NCBI GenBank assembly: GCA_021292105.1
Contig: CM037861.1
Span: 27,087,110-27,151,109 of the forward strand
Direction of reading: 5' to 3'
DNA: 64,000 nt
Origin: Anadara kagoshimensis
Lineage: Eukaryota; Mollusca; Bivalvia; Arcoida; Arcidae
The notes under the pieces are model-generated. The model was given only the letters and a program-made list of their open reading frames with translations. It did no database searches and was not told where the DNA came from. Every line of letters begins with the position of its first letter. The stretch's first letter is position 1. The position numbers were made by a program, and so were the translations under genes. Shown here piece by piece: positions 11,803 through 26,730 of this stretch.

Positions 11803-11804
<2 letters not shown>
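11601..11804. mobile_element. MITE, TACAGTTAGACCTG family
   Basis: Left end TACAGTTAGACCTG, right end CAGGTCTAACTGTA: a perfect 14-bp inverted pair 204 bp apart. It lies between TA-rich runs. The same family recurs at 58647-58827 and 61621-61802 with TACAGTCAAACCTG-like ends. The interior holds a TATA/GAGA microsatellite not shared with the other copies. Confidence 0.75.

Positions 11805-11838
<34 letters not shown>
11805..11838. repeat. TA microsatellite
   Basis: Run of TA dinucleotides next to the MITE end. Confidence 0.85.
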
Positions 11839-11839
<1 letters not shown>

Positions 11840-12097
11840 TTACGGATTATGGGTTAGGGAGAGGCCGCTAGTATACTTCATTAAGGAGAAGTATATCTGA
11901 ATGAAATTTTCGTGATTTTTTCAACTTCTACTGGTTAGAATTTTACAATCTGGGTATTTTTGAAAATGGTATGGAAAACCTTACACGTATATCATGAAGA
12001 CATATCTGTAATTGTTTTAAATGCAACTCTCTCCCTAAGCCACTCTCTACCTAACTGTTTGCTATATTTTTACAAAATTCACACTGCGTATTATGTA

Positions 12098-12130
12098 ATA
12101 AGGAGAGAGAGAGAGGAGAGAGAGAGAGTC
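12098..12130. repeat. GA microsatellite
   Basis: GAGAGA run with one interruption, about 70 bp upstream of the satellite array. Confidence 0.85.
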
Positions 12131-13546
12131 GATTAAGGATTACCGGTATTTAGCGTATGTTTTCTTTTTACAATCAAGTTGGGTTATTATATACATCTTT
12201 TTGTGCACATTTTGTATTTCGGTAAATATAATAACAAATTTAAGATTAATTAGTGTAGAAGAGAAATTGCTTTATATATGTATATATATCTACATAAAGG
12301 CGAAATTACAGATAAGATATAGTATTTGAAAATATGAATCTTGAACTCCAGGCATTTAAAAATCTACATTAGAGCGAAATCAGAAAATATATCACATAGT
12401 GTAAAACTATAGTTCTTAGTACAATATAAAGAAAGAAATAAAATTCCCTGATGTCAGGATAAAGGTTTTATTTACAACACCTTTAATTAAAAACAAATTT
12501 TGTATTCCGATAACATCACATATATAATAACAACTTTAAATGTTGATATGTTGATTGTCAATGCTGGAACAGTAACAAAAATCTTGCTATAAATAACTGC
12601 ATTAGGGCGACATTACAGATAAGATGAAATAATTCAATTTATTGGTTCTAAACTCAGGACAAGCATTCTAAAAAAGCTTCAAGTTTAATATTGAAAACCT
12701 TATAAATGTTAATACAAGTGCAGAACGATACTGATATTAGCAGATGTTCAAAGGAATGACTTCTAAATGCAATTTGGTATTGTTGTCTGAATATGGGTGA
12801 AATTGGAGATAGAACATAATACAAGGGACTTTTCTGTTTGATTTGAAGACAAAAGCTCTTTTCAAAACAATTTTTGTACACATTTTGTATTTCGGTAAAT
12901 ATAATAACAAATTTATGATTAATTAGTGTAGAAGAGACATCGCTTTATATATGTTTATATATCTGCATCATGGCGAAATTACAGAGAAGATATAATATTT
13001 GAAAAATATGAATCGTGAATTGGAGGCATTTAAATATCTACATAAGAGCGAAATCAGAAAATATCTCACATAGCGAAAACTATAGTTCTTAGTACAATAT
13101 AAAGAAAGAAATAAAATTCCCTGATGTCAGGATAAAGGTTTTATTTCCAACACCTTTAATTAAAAACAAATTTTGTATTTCGATAACTTCACATATATTA
13201 TAACAAATTTAAATGTTGTATGTTGATGTCAATGCTGGAACAGTAAAAAACATCTTCCTATAAATACCTGCATTAGGGCGACATTACAGATAAGATGAAA
13301 TAATTCGATTTATTGGTTCTTAACTCAGGGTAAGCATTCTAAAAAGCTTCAAGTTTAATACTGAAAAACTTATAAATATTAATGCAAGTGCAGAACGATA
13401 CTGATATTAGCAGATGTTCAGAAGGAATGACTTCTAAATGCAATTTGGTATTGTCGTCTGAATAAGGGTGAAATTAGAGATAGAACATAATACAAGGTAC
13501 TTTTCTTCTTGATTTGAACACAAATCGTATTTTCAAAACACTTTTT

Positions 13547-16500
13547 GTGCACATTTTGTATTTCGGTAAATATAATAACAAATTTAAGATTAATTAGTGT
13601 TGAAGAGACATTGCTTTATATATGTATATATATCTGCATAAAGGCGAAATTACAGATAAGATATAGTATTTGAAAATATGAATCTTGAACTCCAGACATT
13701 TAAAAATCTACATTAGAGCGAAATCAGAAAATATATCACATAGTGCAAAACTATAGTTCTTAGTACAATATAAAGAAAGAAATCAAATTCCCTGATGTCA
13801 GGATAAAGGTTTTATTTACACCTTTAATTAAAATAAATTTTTGTATTCCGATAACATTACATATATAATAACAACTTTGAATGTTGATATGTTTATGTCA
13901 ATGCTGGAACAGTAACAAAAATCTTGCTATAAAAACCTGCATTAGGGCGACATTACAGATAAGATGAAATAATTCAATTCATTGGTTCTAAACTCAGGAC
14001 AAGCATTCTAAAAAAGCTTCAAGTTTAATATTGAAAACCTTATAAATGTTAATACAAGTGCAGAACGATACTGATATTAGCAGATGTTCAGAAGGAATGA
14101 CTTCTAAATGCAATTTGGTATTGTCGTCTGAATATGAGGAAATTGGAGATAGAACATAATACAAGGGACTTTTCTGTTTGATTTGAAGACAAAAGCTCTT
14201 TTCAAAACAATTTTTGTACACATTTTGTATTTTGGTAAATATAATAACAAATTTATGATTAATTAGTGTAGAAGAGACATCGCTTTATATATGTTTATAT
14301 ATCTGCATCATGGCGAAATTACAGAGAAGATATAATATTTGAAAAATATGAATCGTGAATTGGAGGCATTTAAATATCTACATAAGAGCGATATCAGAAA
14401 ATATCTCACATAGCGCAAAACTATAGTTCTTAGTACAATATAAAGAAAGAAATAAAATTCCCTGATGTCAGGATAAAGGTTTATTTCCAACACCTTTAAT
14501 TAAAAACAAATTTTGTATTTCGATAACTTCACATATATTATAACAAATTTAAATGTTGTATGTTGATGTCAATGCTGGAACAGTAAAAACATCTTCCTAT
14601 AAATACCTGCATTAGGGCGACATTACAGATAAGATAAGAAATAATTCGATTTATTGGTTCTTAACTCAGGGTAAGCATTCCAAAAAGCTTCAAGTTTAAT
14701 ACTGAAAAACTTATAAATATTAATGCAAGTGCAGAACGATACTGATATTAGCAGATGTTCAGAAGGAATGACTTCTAAATGCAATTTGGTATTGTCGTCT
14801 GAATAAGGGTGAAATTAGAGATAGAACATAATACAAGGTACTTTTCTTCTTGATTTGAAGAAAATCGTATTTTCAAAACACTTTTTGTGCACATTTTGTA
14901 TTTCGGTAAATATAATAACAAATATAAGATTAATTAGTGTAGAAGAGACATTGCTTTATATATGTATATATATCTGCATAAAGGCGAAATTACAGATAAG
15001 ATATAGTATTTGAAAATATGAATCTTGAACTCCAGGCATTTAAAAATCTACATATGAGCGAAATCAGAAAATATATCACATAGTGTAAAACTTTAGTTCT
15101 TAGTACAATATAAAGAAAGAAATCAAATTCCCTGATGTCAGGATAAAGGTTTTATTTACAACACCTTTAATTAAAAATAAATTTTGTATTCCGATAACAT
15201 CACATATATAATAACAACTTTGAATGTTGATATGTTGATGTCAATGCTGGAACAGTAACAAAATCTTGCTATAAATACCTGCATAAGGGCGACATTACAG
15301 ATAAGATGAAATAATTCAATTTATTGGTTCTAAACTCAGGACAAGCATTCTAAAAAAGCTTCAAATTTAATATTGAAAACCTTATAAATGTTAATACAAG
15401 TGCAGAACGATACTGATATTAGCAGATGTTCAGAAGGAATGACTTCTAAATGCAATTTGGTATTGTCGTCTGAATATGGGTGAAATTGGAGATAGAACAT
15501 AATACAAGGGACTTTTCTGTTTGATTTGAAGACAAATCGTATTTTTCAAAACACTTTTTGTGCACATTTTGTATTTCGGTAAATATAATAACAAATTTAA
15601 GATTAATTAGTGTTGAAGAGACATCGCTTTATATATGTTTATATATTGCATCATGGCGAAATTACAGAGAAGATATAATATTTGAAAAATATGAATCGTG
15701 AATTGGAGGCATTTAAATATCTACATAAGAGCGAAATCAGAAAATATATCACATAGCGCAAAACTATAGTTCTTAGTACAATATAAAGAAAGAAATAAAA
15801 TTCCCTGATGTCAGGATAAAGGTTTTATTTCCAACATAATTAATTAAAAACAAATTTTGTATTTCGATAACTTCACATATATTATAACAAATTTAAATGT
15901 TGTATGTTGATGTCAATGCTGGAACAGTAAAAAACGTCTTCCTATAAATACCTGCATTAGGGCGACATTACAGATAAGATGAAATAATTCGATTTATTGG
16001 TTCTTAACTCAGGGTAAGCATTCCAAAAAGCTTCAAGTTTAATACTGAAAAACTTATAAATATTAATGCAAGTGCAGAACGATACTGATATTAGCAGATG
16101 TTCAGAAGGAATGACTTCTAAATGCAATTTGGTATTGTCGTCTGAATAAGGGTGAAATTAGAGATAGAACATAATACAAGGTACTTTTCTTCTTGATTTG
16201 AAGACAAATCGTATTTTCAAAACACTTTTGTGCACATTTTGTATTTCGGTAAATATAATAACAAATATAAGATTAATTAGTGTAGAAGAGACATTGCTTT
16301 ATATATGTATATATATCTGCATAAAGGCGAAATTACAGATAAGATATAGTATTTGAAAATATGAATCTTGAACTCCAGGCATTTAAAAATCTACATATGA
16401 GCGAAATCAGAAAATATATCACATAGTGTAAAATTTTAGTTCTTAGTACAATAAAGAAAGAAATCAAATTCCCTGATGTCAGGATAAAGGTTTTATTTAC

Positions 16501-18900
16501 AACACCTTTAATTAAAAATAAATTTTGTATTCCGATAACATCACATATATAATAACAACTTTGAATGTTGATATGTTGATGTCAATGCTGGAACAGTAAA
16601 CAAAAATCTTGCTATAAATACCTGCATAAGGGCGACATTACAGATAAGATGAAATAATTCAATTATTGGTTCTAAACTCAGGACAAGCATTCTAAAAAAG
16701 CTTCAAGTTTAATATGAAAACCTTATAAATGTTAATACAAGTGCAGAACGATACTGATATTAGCAGATGTTCAGAAGGAATGACTTCTAAATGCAATTTG
16801 GTATTGTCGTCTGAATATGGGTGAAATTGGAGATAGAACATAATACAAGGGACTTTTCTGTTTGATTTGAAGACAAATCGTATTTTCAAAACACTTTTTG
16901 TGCACATTTTGTATTTCGGTAAATATAATAACAAATTTAAGATTAATTAGTGTTGAAGAGACATTGCTTTATATATGTATATATATCTGCATAAAGGCGA
17001 AATTACAGATAAAGATATAGTATTTGAAAAATATGAATCTTGAACTCCAGACATTTAAAAATCTACATTAGAGCGAAATCAGAAAATATATCACATAGTG
17101 CAAACTATAGTTCTTAGTACAATATAAAGAAAGAAATCAAATTCCCTGATGTCAGGATAAAGGTTTTATTTACACCTTTAATTAAAATAAATTTTGTATT
17201 CCGATAACATTACATATATAAAACAACTTTGAATGTGATATGTTTATGTCAATGCTGGAACAGTAACAAAAATCTTGCTATAAAAACCTGCATTAGGGCG
17301 ACATTACAGATAAGATGAATAATTCAATTCATTGGTTCTAAACTCAGGACAAGCATTCTAAAAAAGCTTCAAGTTTAATATTGAAAACCTTATAAATGTT
17401 AATACAAGTGCAGAACGATACTGATATTAGCAGATGTTCAGAAGGAATGACTTCTAAATGCAATTTGGTATTGTCGTCTGAATATGGGTGAAATGGAGAT
17501 AGAACATAATACAAGGGACTTTTCTGTTTGATTTGAAGACAAAAGCTCTTTTCAAAACAATTTTAGTACACATTTTGTATTTTGGTAAATATAATAACAA
17601 ATTTATGATTAATTAGTGTAGAAGAGACATCGCTTTATATGTTTATATATCTGCATCATGGCGAAATTACAGAGAAGATATAATATTTGAAAAATATGAA
17701 TTGTGAATTGGAGGCATTTAAATATCTACATAAGAGCGAAATCAGAAAATATCTCACATAGCGCAAAACTATAGTTCTTAGTACAATATAAAGAAAGAAA
17801 TAAAATTCCCTGATGTCAGGATAAAGGTTTTATTTCCAACACCTTTAATTAAAAACAAATTTTGTATTTCGATAACTTCACATATATTATAACAAATTTA
17901 AATGTTGTATGTTGATGTCAATGCTGGAACAGTAAAAAACATCTCCTATAAATACCTGCATTAGGGCGACATTACAGATAAGATGAAATAATTCGATTTA
18001 TTGGTTCTTACTCAGGGTAAGCATTCTAAAAGCTTCAAGTTTAATACTGAAAAACTTATAAATATTAATGCAAGTGCAGAACGATACTGATATCAGCAGA
18101 TGTTCAGAAGGATGACTTCTAAATGCAATTTGGTATTGTCGTCTGATAAGGGTGAATTAGAGATAGAACATAATACAAGGTACTTTTCTTCTTGATTTGA
18201 AGACAAATCGTATTTTCAAAACACTTTTTGTGCACATTTTGTATTTCGGTAAATATAATAACAAATATAAGATTAATTAGTGTAGAAGAGACATTGCTTT
18301 ATATATGTATATATATATCTGCATAAAGGCGAAATTACAGATAAGATATAGTATTTGAAAATATGAATCTTGAACTCCAGGCATTTAAAAATCTACATAT
18401 GAGCGAAATCAGAAAAATATATCACATAGTGTAAAACTATAGTTTTAGTACAATGTAAAGAAAGAAATCAATTTCCTGATGTCAGGATAAAGGTTTTATT
18501 TACAACACCTTTAATTAAAAATAAATTTTGTATTCCGATAACATCACATATATAATAACAACTTTGAATGTTGATATGTTGATGTCAATGCTGGAACAGT
18601 AACAAAAATCTTGCTATAAATACCTGCATAAGGGCGACATTACAGATAGATGAAATAAGTCAATTTATTGGTTCTAAACTCAGGACAAGCATTCTAAAAA
18701 GCTTCAAGTTTAATATTGAAAACCTTATAAATGTTAATACAAGTGCAGAACGATACTGATATTAGCAGATGTTCAGAAGGAATGACTTCTAAATGCAATT
18801 TGGTATTGTCGTCTGAATATGGGTAAAATGGAGATAGAACATAATACAAGGGACTTTTCTGTTTGATTTGAAGACAAAAGCTCTTTTCAAAACAATTTTT
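13547..18900. repeat. older left part of satellite, ~3.35-kb duplication
   Basis: The A/B order is irregular here (hybrid monomer near 15560; two A-type in a row near 16230 and 16900). Rare variants recur about 3350 bp apart, i.e. five monomers: ATTTTGTATTTTGGTAAAT at 14222 and 17575, GTGTTGAAGAGACATTGC near 13598 and 16951, and CTTGAACTCCAGACATTT near 13684 and 17040. Single-base indels between copies are common here and rare in the core. Confidence 0.75.
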
Positions 18901-19979
18901 GTACACATTTTGTATTTCGGTAAATATAATAACAAATTTATGATTAATTAGTGTAGAAGAGACATCGCTTTATATATGTTTATATATCTGCATCATGCGA
19001 AATTACAGAGAAGATATAATATTGAAAAATATGAATCGGATTGGAGGCATTTAAAATCTACATAAGAGCGAAATCAGAAAATATATCACATAGCGCAAAT
19101 CTATAGTTCTTAGTACAATATAAAGAAAGAAATAAAATTCCCTGATGTCAGGATAAAGGTTTTATTTCCAAACCTTTAATTAAAAACAAATTTTGTATTT
19201 CGATACTTCACATATATTATAACAAATTAAATGTTTCATATGTGATGTCAATGCTGGAACAGTAAAAAACATCTTCCTATAAATACCTGCATTAGGGCGA
19301 CATTACTGATAAGATGAAAGAATTCAATTTATTGGTTCTTAACTCAGGGTAAGCATTTTAAAAAGCTTCAAGTTTAATACTGAAAAAACTTAAAATATTA
19401 ATGCAAGTGCAGAACGATACTGATATTAGCAGATGTTCAGAAGGAATTACTTCTAAATGCAATTTGGTATTGTCGTCTGAATAAGGGTGAAATTAGAGGA
19501 GAGAACATAATCCAAGGTACTTTTCTTCTGATTTGAAGACAAATCGTATTTTCAAAACACTTTTTGTGCACATTTTGTATTTCGGTAAATATAATAACAA
19601 ATTTAAGATTAATTAGTGTAGAAGAGACATTCCTTTATATATGTATATATATCTGCATAAAGGCGAAATTACAGATAAGATATAGTATTTGAAAATATGA
19701 ATCTTGAACTCCAGGCATTTAAAAATCTACATTAGAGCGAAATCAGAAAATATATCACATAGTGTAAACTTAGTTCTTAGTACAATATAAAGAAAGAAAT
19801 CAAATTCCCTGATGTCAGGATAAAGGTTTTATTTACAACACCTTTAATTAAAAATAAATTTTGTATTCCGATAACATCACATATATAATAACAACTTTGA
19901 ATGTTGATATGTTGATGTCAATGCTGGAACAGTAACAAAAATTTTGCTATAAATACCTGCATTAGGGCGACATTACAGA

Positions 19980-22900
19980 TAAGATGTATTGGTTCTAAAC
20001 TCAGGACAAGCATTCTAAAAAAGCTTCAAGTTTAATATTGAAAACCTTATAAATGTTAATACAAGTGCAGAACGATACTGATATTAGCAGATGTTCAGAA
20101 GGAATGACTTCTAAATGCAATTTGGTATTGTCGTCTGAATATAGGTGAAATTGGAGATAGAACATAATACAAGGGACTTTTCTGTTTGATTTGAAGACAA
20201 AACCTCTTTTCAAAACAATTTTTGTACACATTTTGTATTTCGGTAAATATAATAACAAATTTATGATTAATTAGTGTAGAAGAGACATCGCTTTATATAT
20301 GTTTATATATCTGCATCATGGTGAAATTACAGAGAAGATATAACATTTGAAAAATATGAATCGTGAATTGGAGGCATTTAAATATCTACATAAGAGCGAA
20401 ATCAGAAAATATATCACATAGCGCAAAACTATAGTTCTTAGTACAACATAAAGAAAGAAATAAAATTCCCTGATATCAGGATAAAGGTTTTATTTCCAAC
20501 ACCTTTAATTAAAAACAAATTTTGTATTTCGATTACTTCACATATATTATAACAAATTTAAATGTTGATATGTTGATGTCAATGCTGGAACAGTAAAAAA
20601 CATCTTCCTATAAATACCTGCATTAGGGCGACATTACTGACAAGATGAAATATTTCAATTTATTGGTTCTTAACTCAGGGTAAGCATTTTAAAAAGCTTC
20701 AAGTTTAATACTGAAAAACTTATAAATATTAATGCAAGTGCAGAACGATACTGATATTAGCAGATGTTCAGAAGGAATGACCTCTAAATGCAATTTGGTA
20801 TTGTCGTCTGAATAAGGGTGAAATTAGAGATAGAACATAATACAAGGTACTTTTCTTCTTGATTTGAAGACAAATCGTATTTTCAAAACACTTTTTGTGC
20901 ACATTTTGTATTTCGGTAAATATAATAACAAATTTAAGATTAATTAGTGTAGAAGAGACATTGCTTTATATATGTATATATATCTGCATAAAGGCGAAAT
21001 TACAGATAAGATATAGTATTTGAAAATATGAATCTTGAACTCCAGGCATTTAAAAATCTACATTAGAGCGAAATCAGAAAATATATCACATAGTGTAAAA
21101 CTATAGTTCTTAGTACAATATAAAGAAAGAAATCAAATTCCCTGATGTCAGGATAAAGGTTTTATTTACAACACCTTTAATTAAAAATAAATTTTGTATT
21201 CCAATAACATCACATATAAATTAACAACTTTGAATGTTGATATGTTGATGTCAATGCTGGAACAGTAACAAAAATTTTGCTATAAATACCTGCATTAGGG
21301 CGACATTACAGATAAGATGAAATAATTCAATTTATTGGTTCTAAACTCAGGACAAGCATTCTAAAAAAGCTTCAAGTTTAATATTGAAAACCTTATAAAT
21401 GTTAATACAAGTGCAGAACGATACTGATATTAGCAGATGTTCAGAAGGAATGACTTCTAAATGCAATTTGGTATTGTCGTCTGAATATAGGTGAAATTGG
21501 AGATAGAACATAATACAAGGGACTTTTCTGTTTGATTTGAAGACAAAACCTCTTTTCAAAACAATTTTTGTACACATTTTGTATTTCGGTAAATATAATA
21601 ACAAATTTATGATTAATTAGTGTAGAAGAGACATCGCTTTATATATGTTTATATATCTGCATCATGGTGAAATTACAGAGAAGATATAACATTTGAAAAA
21701 TATGAATCGTGAATTGGAGGCATTTAAATATCTACATAAGAGCGAAATCAGAAAATATATCACATAGCGCAAAACTATAGTTCTTAGTACAACATAAAGA
21801 AAGAAATAAAATTCCCTGATATCAGGATAAAGGTTTTATTTCCGACACCTTTAATTAAAAACAAATTTTGTATTTCGATTACTTCACATATATTATAACA
21901 AATTTAAATGTTGATATGTTGATGTCAATGCTGGAACAGTAAAAAACATCTTCCTATAAATACCTGCATTAGGGCGACATTACTGACAAGATGAAATATT
22001 TCAATTTATTGGTTCTTAACTCAGGGTAAGCATTTTAAAAAGCTTCAAGTTTAATACTGAAAAACTTATAAATATTAATGCAAGTGCAGAACGATACTGA
22101 TATTAGCAGATGTTCAGAAGGAATGACCTCTAAATGCAATTTGGTATTGTCGTCTGAATAAGGGTGAAATTAGAGATAGAACATAATACAAGGTACTTTT
22201 CTTCTTGATTTGAAGACAAATCGTATTTTCAAAACACTTTTTGTGCACATTTTGTATTTCGGTAAATATAATAACAAATTTAAGATTAATTAGTGTAGAA
22301 GAGACATTGCTTTATATATGTATATATATCTGCATAAAGGCGAAATTACAGATAAGATATAGTATTTGAAAATATGAATCTTGAACTCCAGGCATTTAAA
22401 AATCTACATTAGAGCGAAATCAGAAAATATATCACATAGTGTAAAACTATAGTTCTTAGTACAATATAAAGAAAGAAATCAAATTCCCTGATGTCAGGAT
22501 AAAGGTTTTATTTACAACACCTTTAATTAAAAATAAATTTTGTATTCCAATAACATCACATATAAATTAACAACTTTGAATGTTGATATGTTGATGTCAA
22601 TGCTGGAACAGTAACAAAAATTTTGCTATAAATACCTGCATTAGGGCGACATTACAGATAAGATGAAATAATTCAATTTATTGGTTCTAAACTCAGGACA
22701 AGCATTCTAAAAAAGCTTCAAGTTTAATATTGAAAACCTTATAAATGTTAATACAAGTGCAGAACGATACTGATATTAGCAGATGTTCAGAAGGAATGAC
22801 TTCTAAATGCAATTTGGTATTGTCGTCTGAATATAGGTGAAATTGGAGATAGAACATAATACAAGGGACTTTTCTGTTTGATTTGAAGACAAAACCTCTT

Positions 22901-25900
22901 TTCAAAACAATTTTTGTACACATTTTGTATTTCGGTAAATATAATAACAAATTTATGATTAATTAGTGTAGAAGAGACATCGCTTTATATATGTTTATAT
23001 ATCTGCATCATGGTGAAATTACAGAGAAGATATAACATTTGAAAAATATGAATCGTGAATTGGAGGCATTTAAATATCTACATAAGAGCGAAATCAGAAA
23101 ATATATCACATAGCGCAAAACTATAGTTCTTAGTACAACATAAAGAAAGAAATAAAATTCCCTGATATCAGGATAAAGGTTTTATTTCCAACACCTTTAA
23201 TTAAAAACAAATTTTGTATTTCGATTACTTCACATATATTATAACAAATTTAAATGTTGATATGTTGATGTCAATGCTGGAACAGTAAAAAACATCTTCC
23301 TATAAATACCTGCATTAGGGCGACATTACTGACAAGATGAAATATTTCAATTTATTGGTTCTTAACTCAGGGTAAGCATTTTAAAAAGCTTCAAGTTTAA
23401 TACTGAAAAACTTATAAATATTAATGCAAGTGCAGAACGATACTGATATTAGCAGATGTTCAGAAGGAATGACCTCTAAATGCAATTTGGTATTGTCGTC
23501 TGAATAAGGGTGAAATTAGAGATAGAACATAATACAAGGTACTTTTCTTCTTGATTTGAAGACAAATCGTATTTTCAAAACACTTTTTGTGCACATTTTG
23601 TATTTCGGTAAATATAATAACAAATTTAAGATTAATTAGTGTAGAAGAGACATTGCTTTATATATGTATATATATCTGCATAAAGGCGAAATTACAGATA
23701 AGATATAGTATTTGAAAATATGAATCTTGAACTCCAGGCATTTAAAAATCTACATTAGAGCGAAATCAGAAAATATATCACATAGTGTAAAACTATAGTT
23801 CTTAGTACAATATAAAGAAAGAAATCAAATTCCCTGATGTCAGGATAAAGGTTTTATTTACAACACCTTTAATTAAAAATAAATTTTGTATTCCAATAAC
23901 ATCACATATAAATTAACAACTTTGAATGTTGATATGTTGATGTCAATGCTGGAACAGTAACAAAAATTTTGCTATAAATACCTGCATTAGGGCGACATTA
24001 CAGATAAGATGAAATAATTCAATTTATTGGTTCTAAACTCAGGACAAGCATTCTAAAAAAGCTTCAAGTTTAATATTGAAAACCTTATAAATGTTAATAC
24101 AAGTGCAGAACGATACTGATATTAGCAGATGTTCAGAAGGAATGACTTCTAAATGCAATTTGGTATTGTCGTCTGAATATAGGTGAAATTGGAGATAGAA
24201 CATAATACAAGGGACTTTTCTGTTTGATTTGAAGACAAAACCTCTTTTCAAAACAATTTTTGTACACATTTTGTATTTCGGTAAATATAATAACAAATTT
24301 ATGATTAATTAGTGTAGAAGAGACATCGCTTTATATATGTTTATATATCTGCATCATGGTGAAATTACAGAGAAGATATAACATTTGAAAAATATGAATC
24401 GTGAATTGGAGGCATTTAAATATCTACATAAGAGCGAAATCAGAAAATATATCACATAGCGCAAAACTATAGTTCTTAGTACAACATAAAGAAAGAAATA
24501 AAATTCCCTGATATCAGGATAAAGGTTTTATTTCCGACACCTTTAATTAAAAACAAATTTTGTATTTCGATTACTTCACATATATTATAACAAATTTAAA
24601 TGTTGATATGTTGATGTCAATGCTGGAACAGTAAAAAACATCTTCCTATAAATACCTGCATTAGGGCGACATTACTGACAAGATGAAATATTTCAATTTA
24701 TTGGTTCTTAACTCAGGGTAAGCATTTTAAAAAGCTTCAAGTTTAATACTGAAAAACTTATAAATATTAATGCAAGTGCAGAACGATACTGATATTAGCA
24801 GATGTTCAGAAGGAATGACCTCTAAATGCAATTTGGTATTGTCGTCTGAATAAGGGTGAAATTAGAGATAGAACATAATACAAGGTACTTTTCTTCTTGA
24901 TTTGAAGACAAATCGTATTTTCAAAACACTTTTTGTGCACATTTTGTATTTCGGTAAATATAATAACAAATTTAAGATTAATTAGTGTAGAAGAGACATT
25001 GCTTTATATATGTATATATATCTGCATAAAGGCGAAATTACAGATAAGATATAGTATTTGAAAATATGAATCTTGAACTCCAGGCATTTAAAAATCTACA
25101 TTAGAGCGAAATCAGAAAATATATCACATAGTGTAAAACTATAGTTCTTAGTACAATATAAAGAAAGAAATCAAATTCCCTGATGTCAGGATAAAGGTTT
25201 TATTTACAACACCTTTAATTAAAAATAAATTTTGTATTCCAATAACATCACATATAAATTAACAACTTTGAATGTTGATATGTTGATGTCAATGCTGGAA
25301 CAGTAACAAAAATTTTGCTATAAATACCTGCATTAGGGCGACATTACAGATAAGATGAAATAATTCAATTTATTGGTTCTAAACTCAGGACAAGCATTCT
25401 AAAACAGCTTCAAGTTTAATATTGAAAACCTTATAAATGTTAATACAAGTGCAGAACGATACTGATATTAGCAGATGTTCAGAAGGAATGACTTCTAAAT
25501 GCAATTTGGTATTGTCGTCTGAATATAGGTGAAATTGGAGATAGAACATAATACAAGGGACTTTTCTGTTTGATTTGAAGACAAAACCTCTTTTCAAAAC
25601 AATTTTTGTACACATTTTGTATTTCGGTAAATATAATAACAAATTTATGATTAATTAGTGTAGAAGAGACATCGCTTTATATATGTTTATATATCTGCAT
25701 CATGGTGAAATTACAGAGAAGATATAATATTTGAAAAATATGAATCGTGAATTGGAGGCATTTAAATATCTACATAAGAGCGAAATCAGAAAATATATCA
25801 CATAGCGCAAATCTATAGTTCTTAGTACAATATAAAGAAAGAAATAAAATTCCCTGATGTCAGGATAAAGGTTTTATTTCCAACACCTTTAATTAAAAAC

Positions 25901-26730
25901 AAATTTTGTATTTCGATTACTTCACATATATTATAACAAATTTAAATGTTGATATGTTGATGTCAATGCTGGAACAGTAAAAAACATCTTCCTATAAATA
26001 CCTGCATTAGGGCGACATTACTGACAAGATGAAATAATTCAATTTATTGGTTCTTAACTCAGGGTAAGCATTTTAAAAAGCTTCAAGTTTAATACTGAAA
26101 AACTTATAAATATTAATGCAAGTGCAGAACGATACTGATATTAGCAGATGTTCAGAAGGAATGACCTCTAAATGCAATTTGGTATTGTCGTCTGAATAAG
26201 GGTGAAATTAGAGATAGAACATAATACAAGGTACTTTTCTTCTTGATTTGAAGACAAATCGTATTTTCAAAACACTTTTTGTGCACATTTTGTATTTCGG
26301 TAAATATAATAACAAATTTAAGATTAATTAGTGTAGAAGAGACATTGCTTTATATATGTATATATATCTGCATAAAGGCGAAATTACAGATAAGATATAG
26401 TATTTGAAAATATGAATCTTGAACTCCAGGCATTTAAAAATCTACATTAGAGCGAAATCAGAAAATATATCACATAGTGTAAAACTATAGTTCTTAGTAC
26501 AATATAAAGAAAGAAATCAAATTCCCTGATGTCAGGATAAAGGTTTTATTTACAACACCTTTAATTAAAAATAAATTTTGTATTCCAATAACATCACATA
26601 TAAATTAACAACTTTGAATGTTGATATGTTGATGTCAATGCTGGAACAGTAACAAAAATTTTGCTATAAATACCTGCATTAGGGCGACATTACAGATAAG
26701 ATGAAATAATTCAATTTATTGGTTCTAAAC
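19980..26730. repeat. homogenised satellite core, 1346-bp dimers
   Basis: Five consecutive dimers with homologous positions 20001, 21347, 22693, 24039 and 25385 (next at 26731), always 1346 bp apart with no net indel. Differences are single substitutions. One of them alternates strictly between dimers (A at 20498, G at 21844, A at 23190, G at 24536, A at 25882, G at 27227), implying a 2692-bp super-unit. The last two dimers revert CCTGATATCAGG to CCTGATGTCAGG and ACAACATAAAG to ACAATATAAAG. Confidence 0.9.

Noticed and set aside
20001..25642. Recurrent 85-codon minus-strand reading frame, identical in several satellite dimers
   Set aside because: It follows the repeat unit exactly, is broken in the less homogenised monomers at both sides, has no domain, and its conservation is explained by homogenisation of the whole DNA unit rather than selection on protein.
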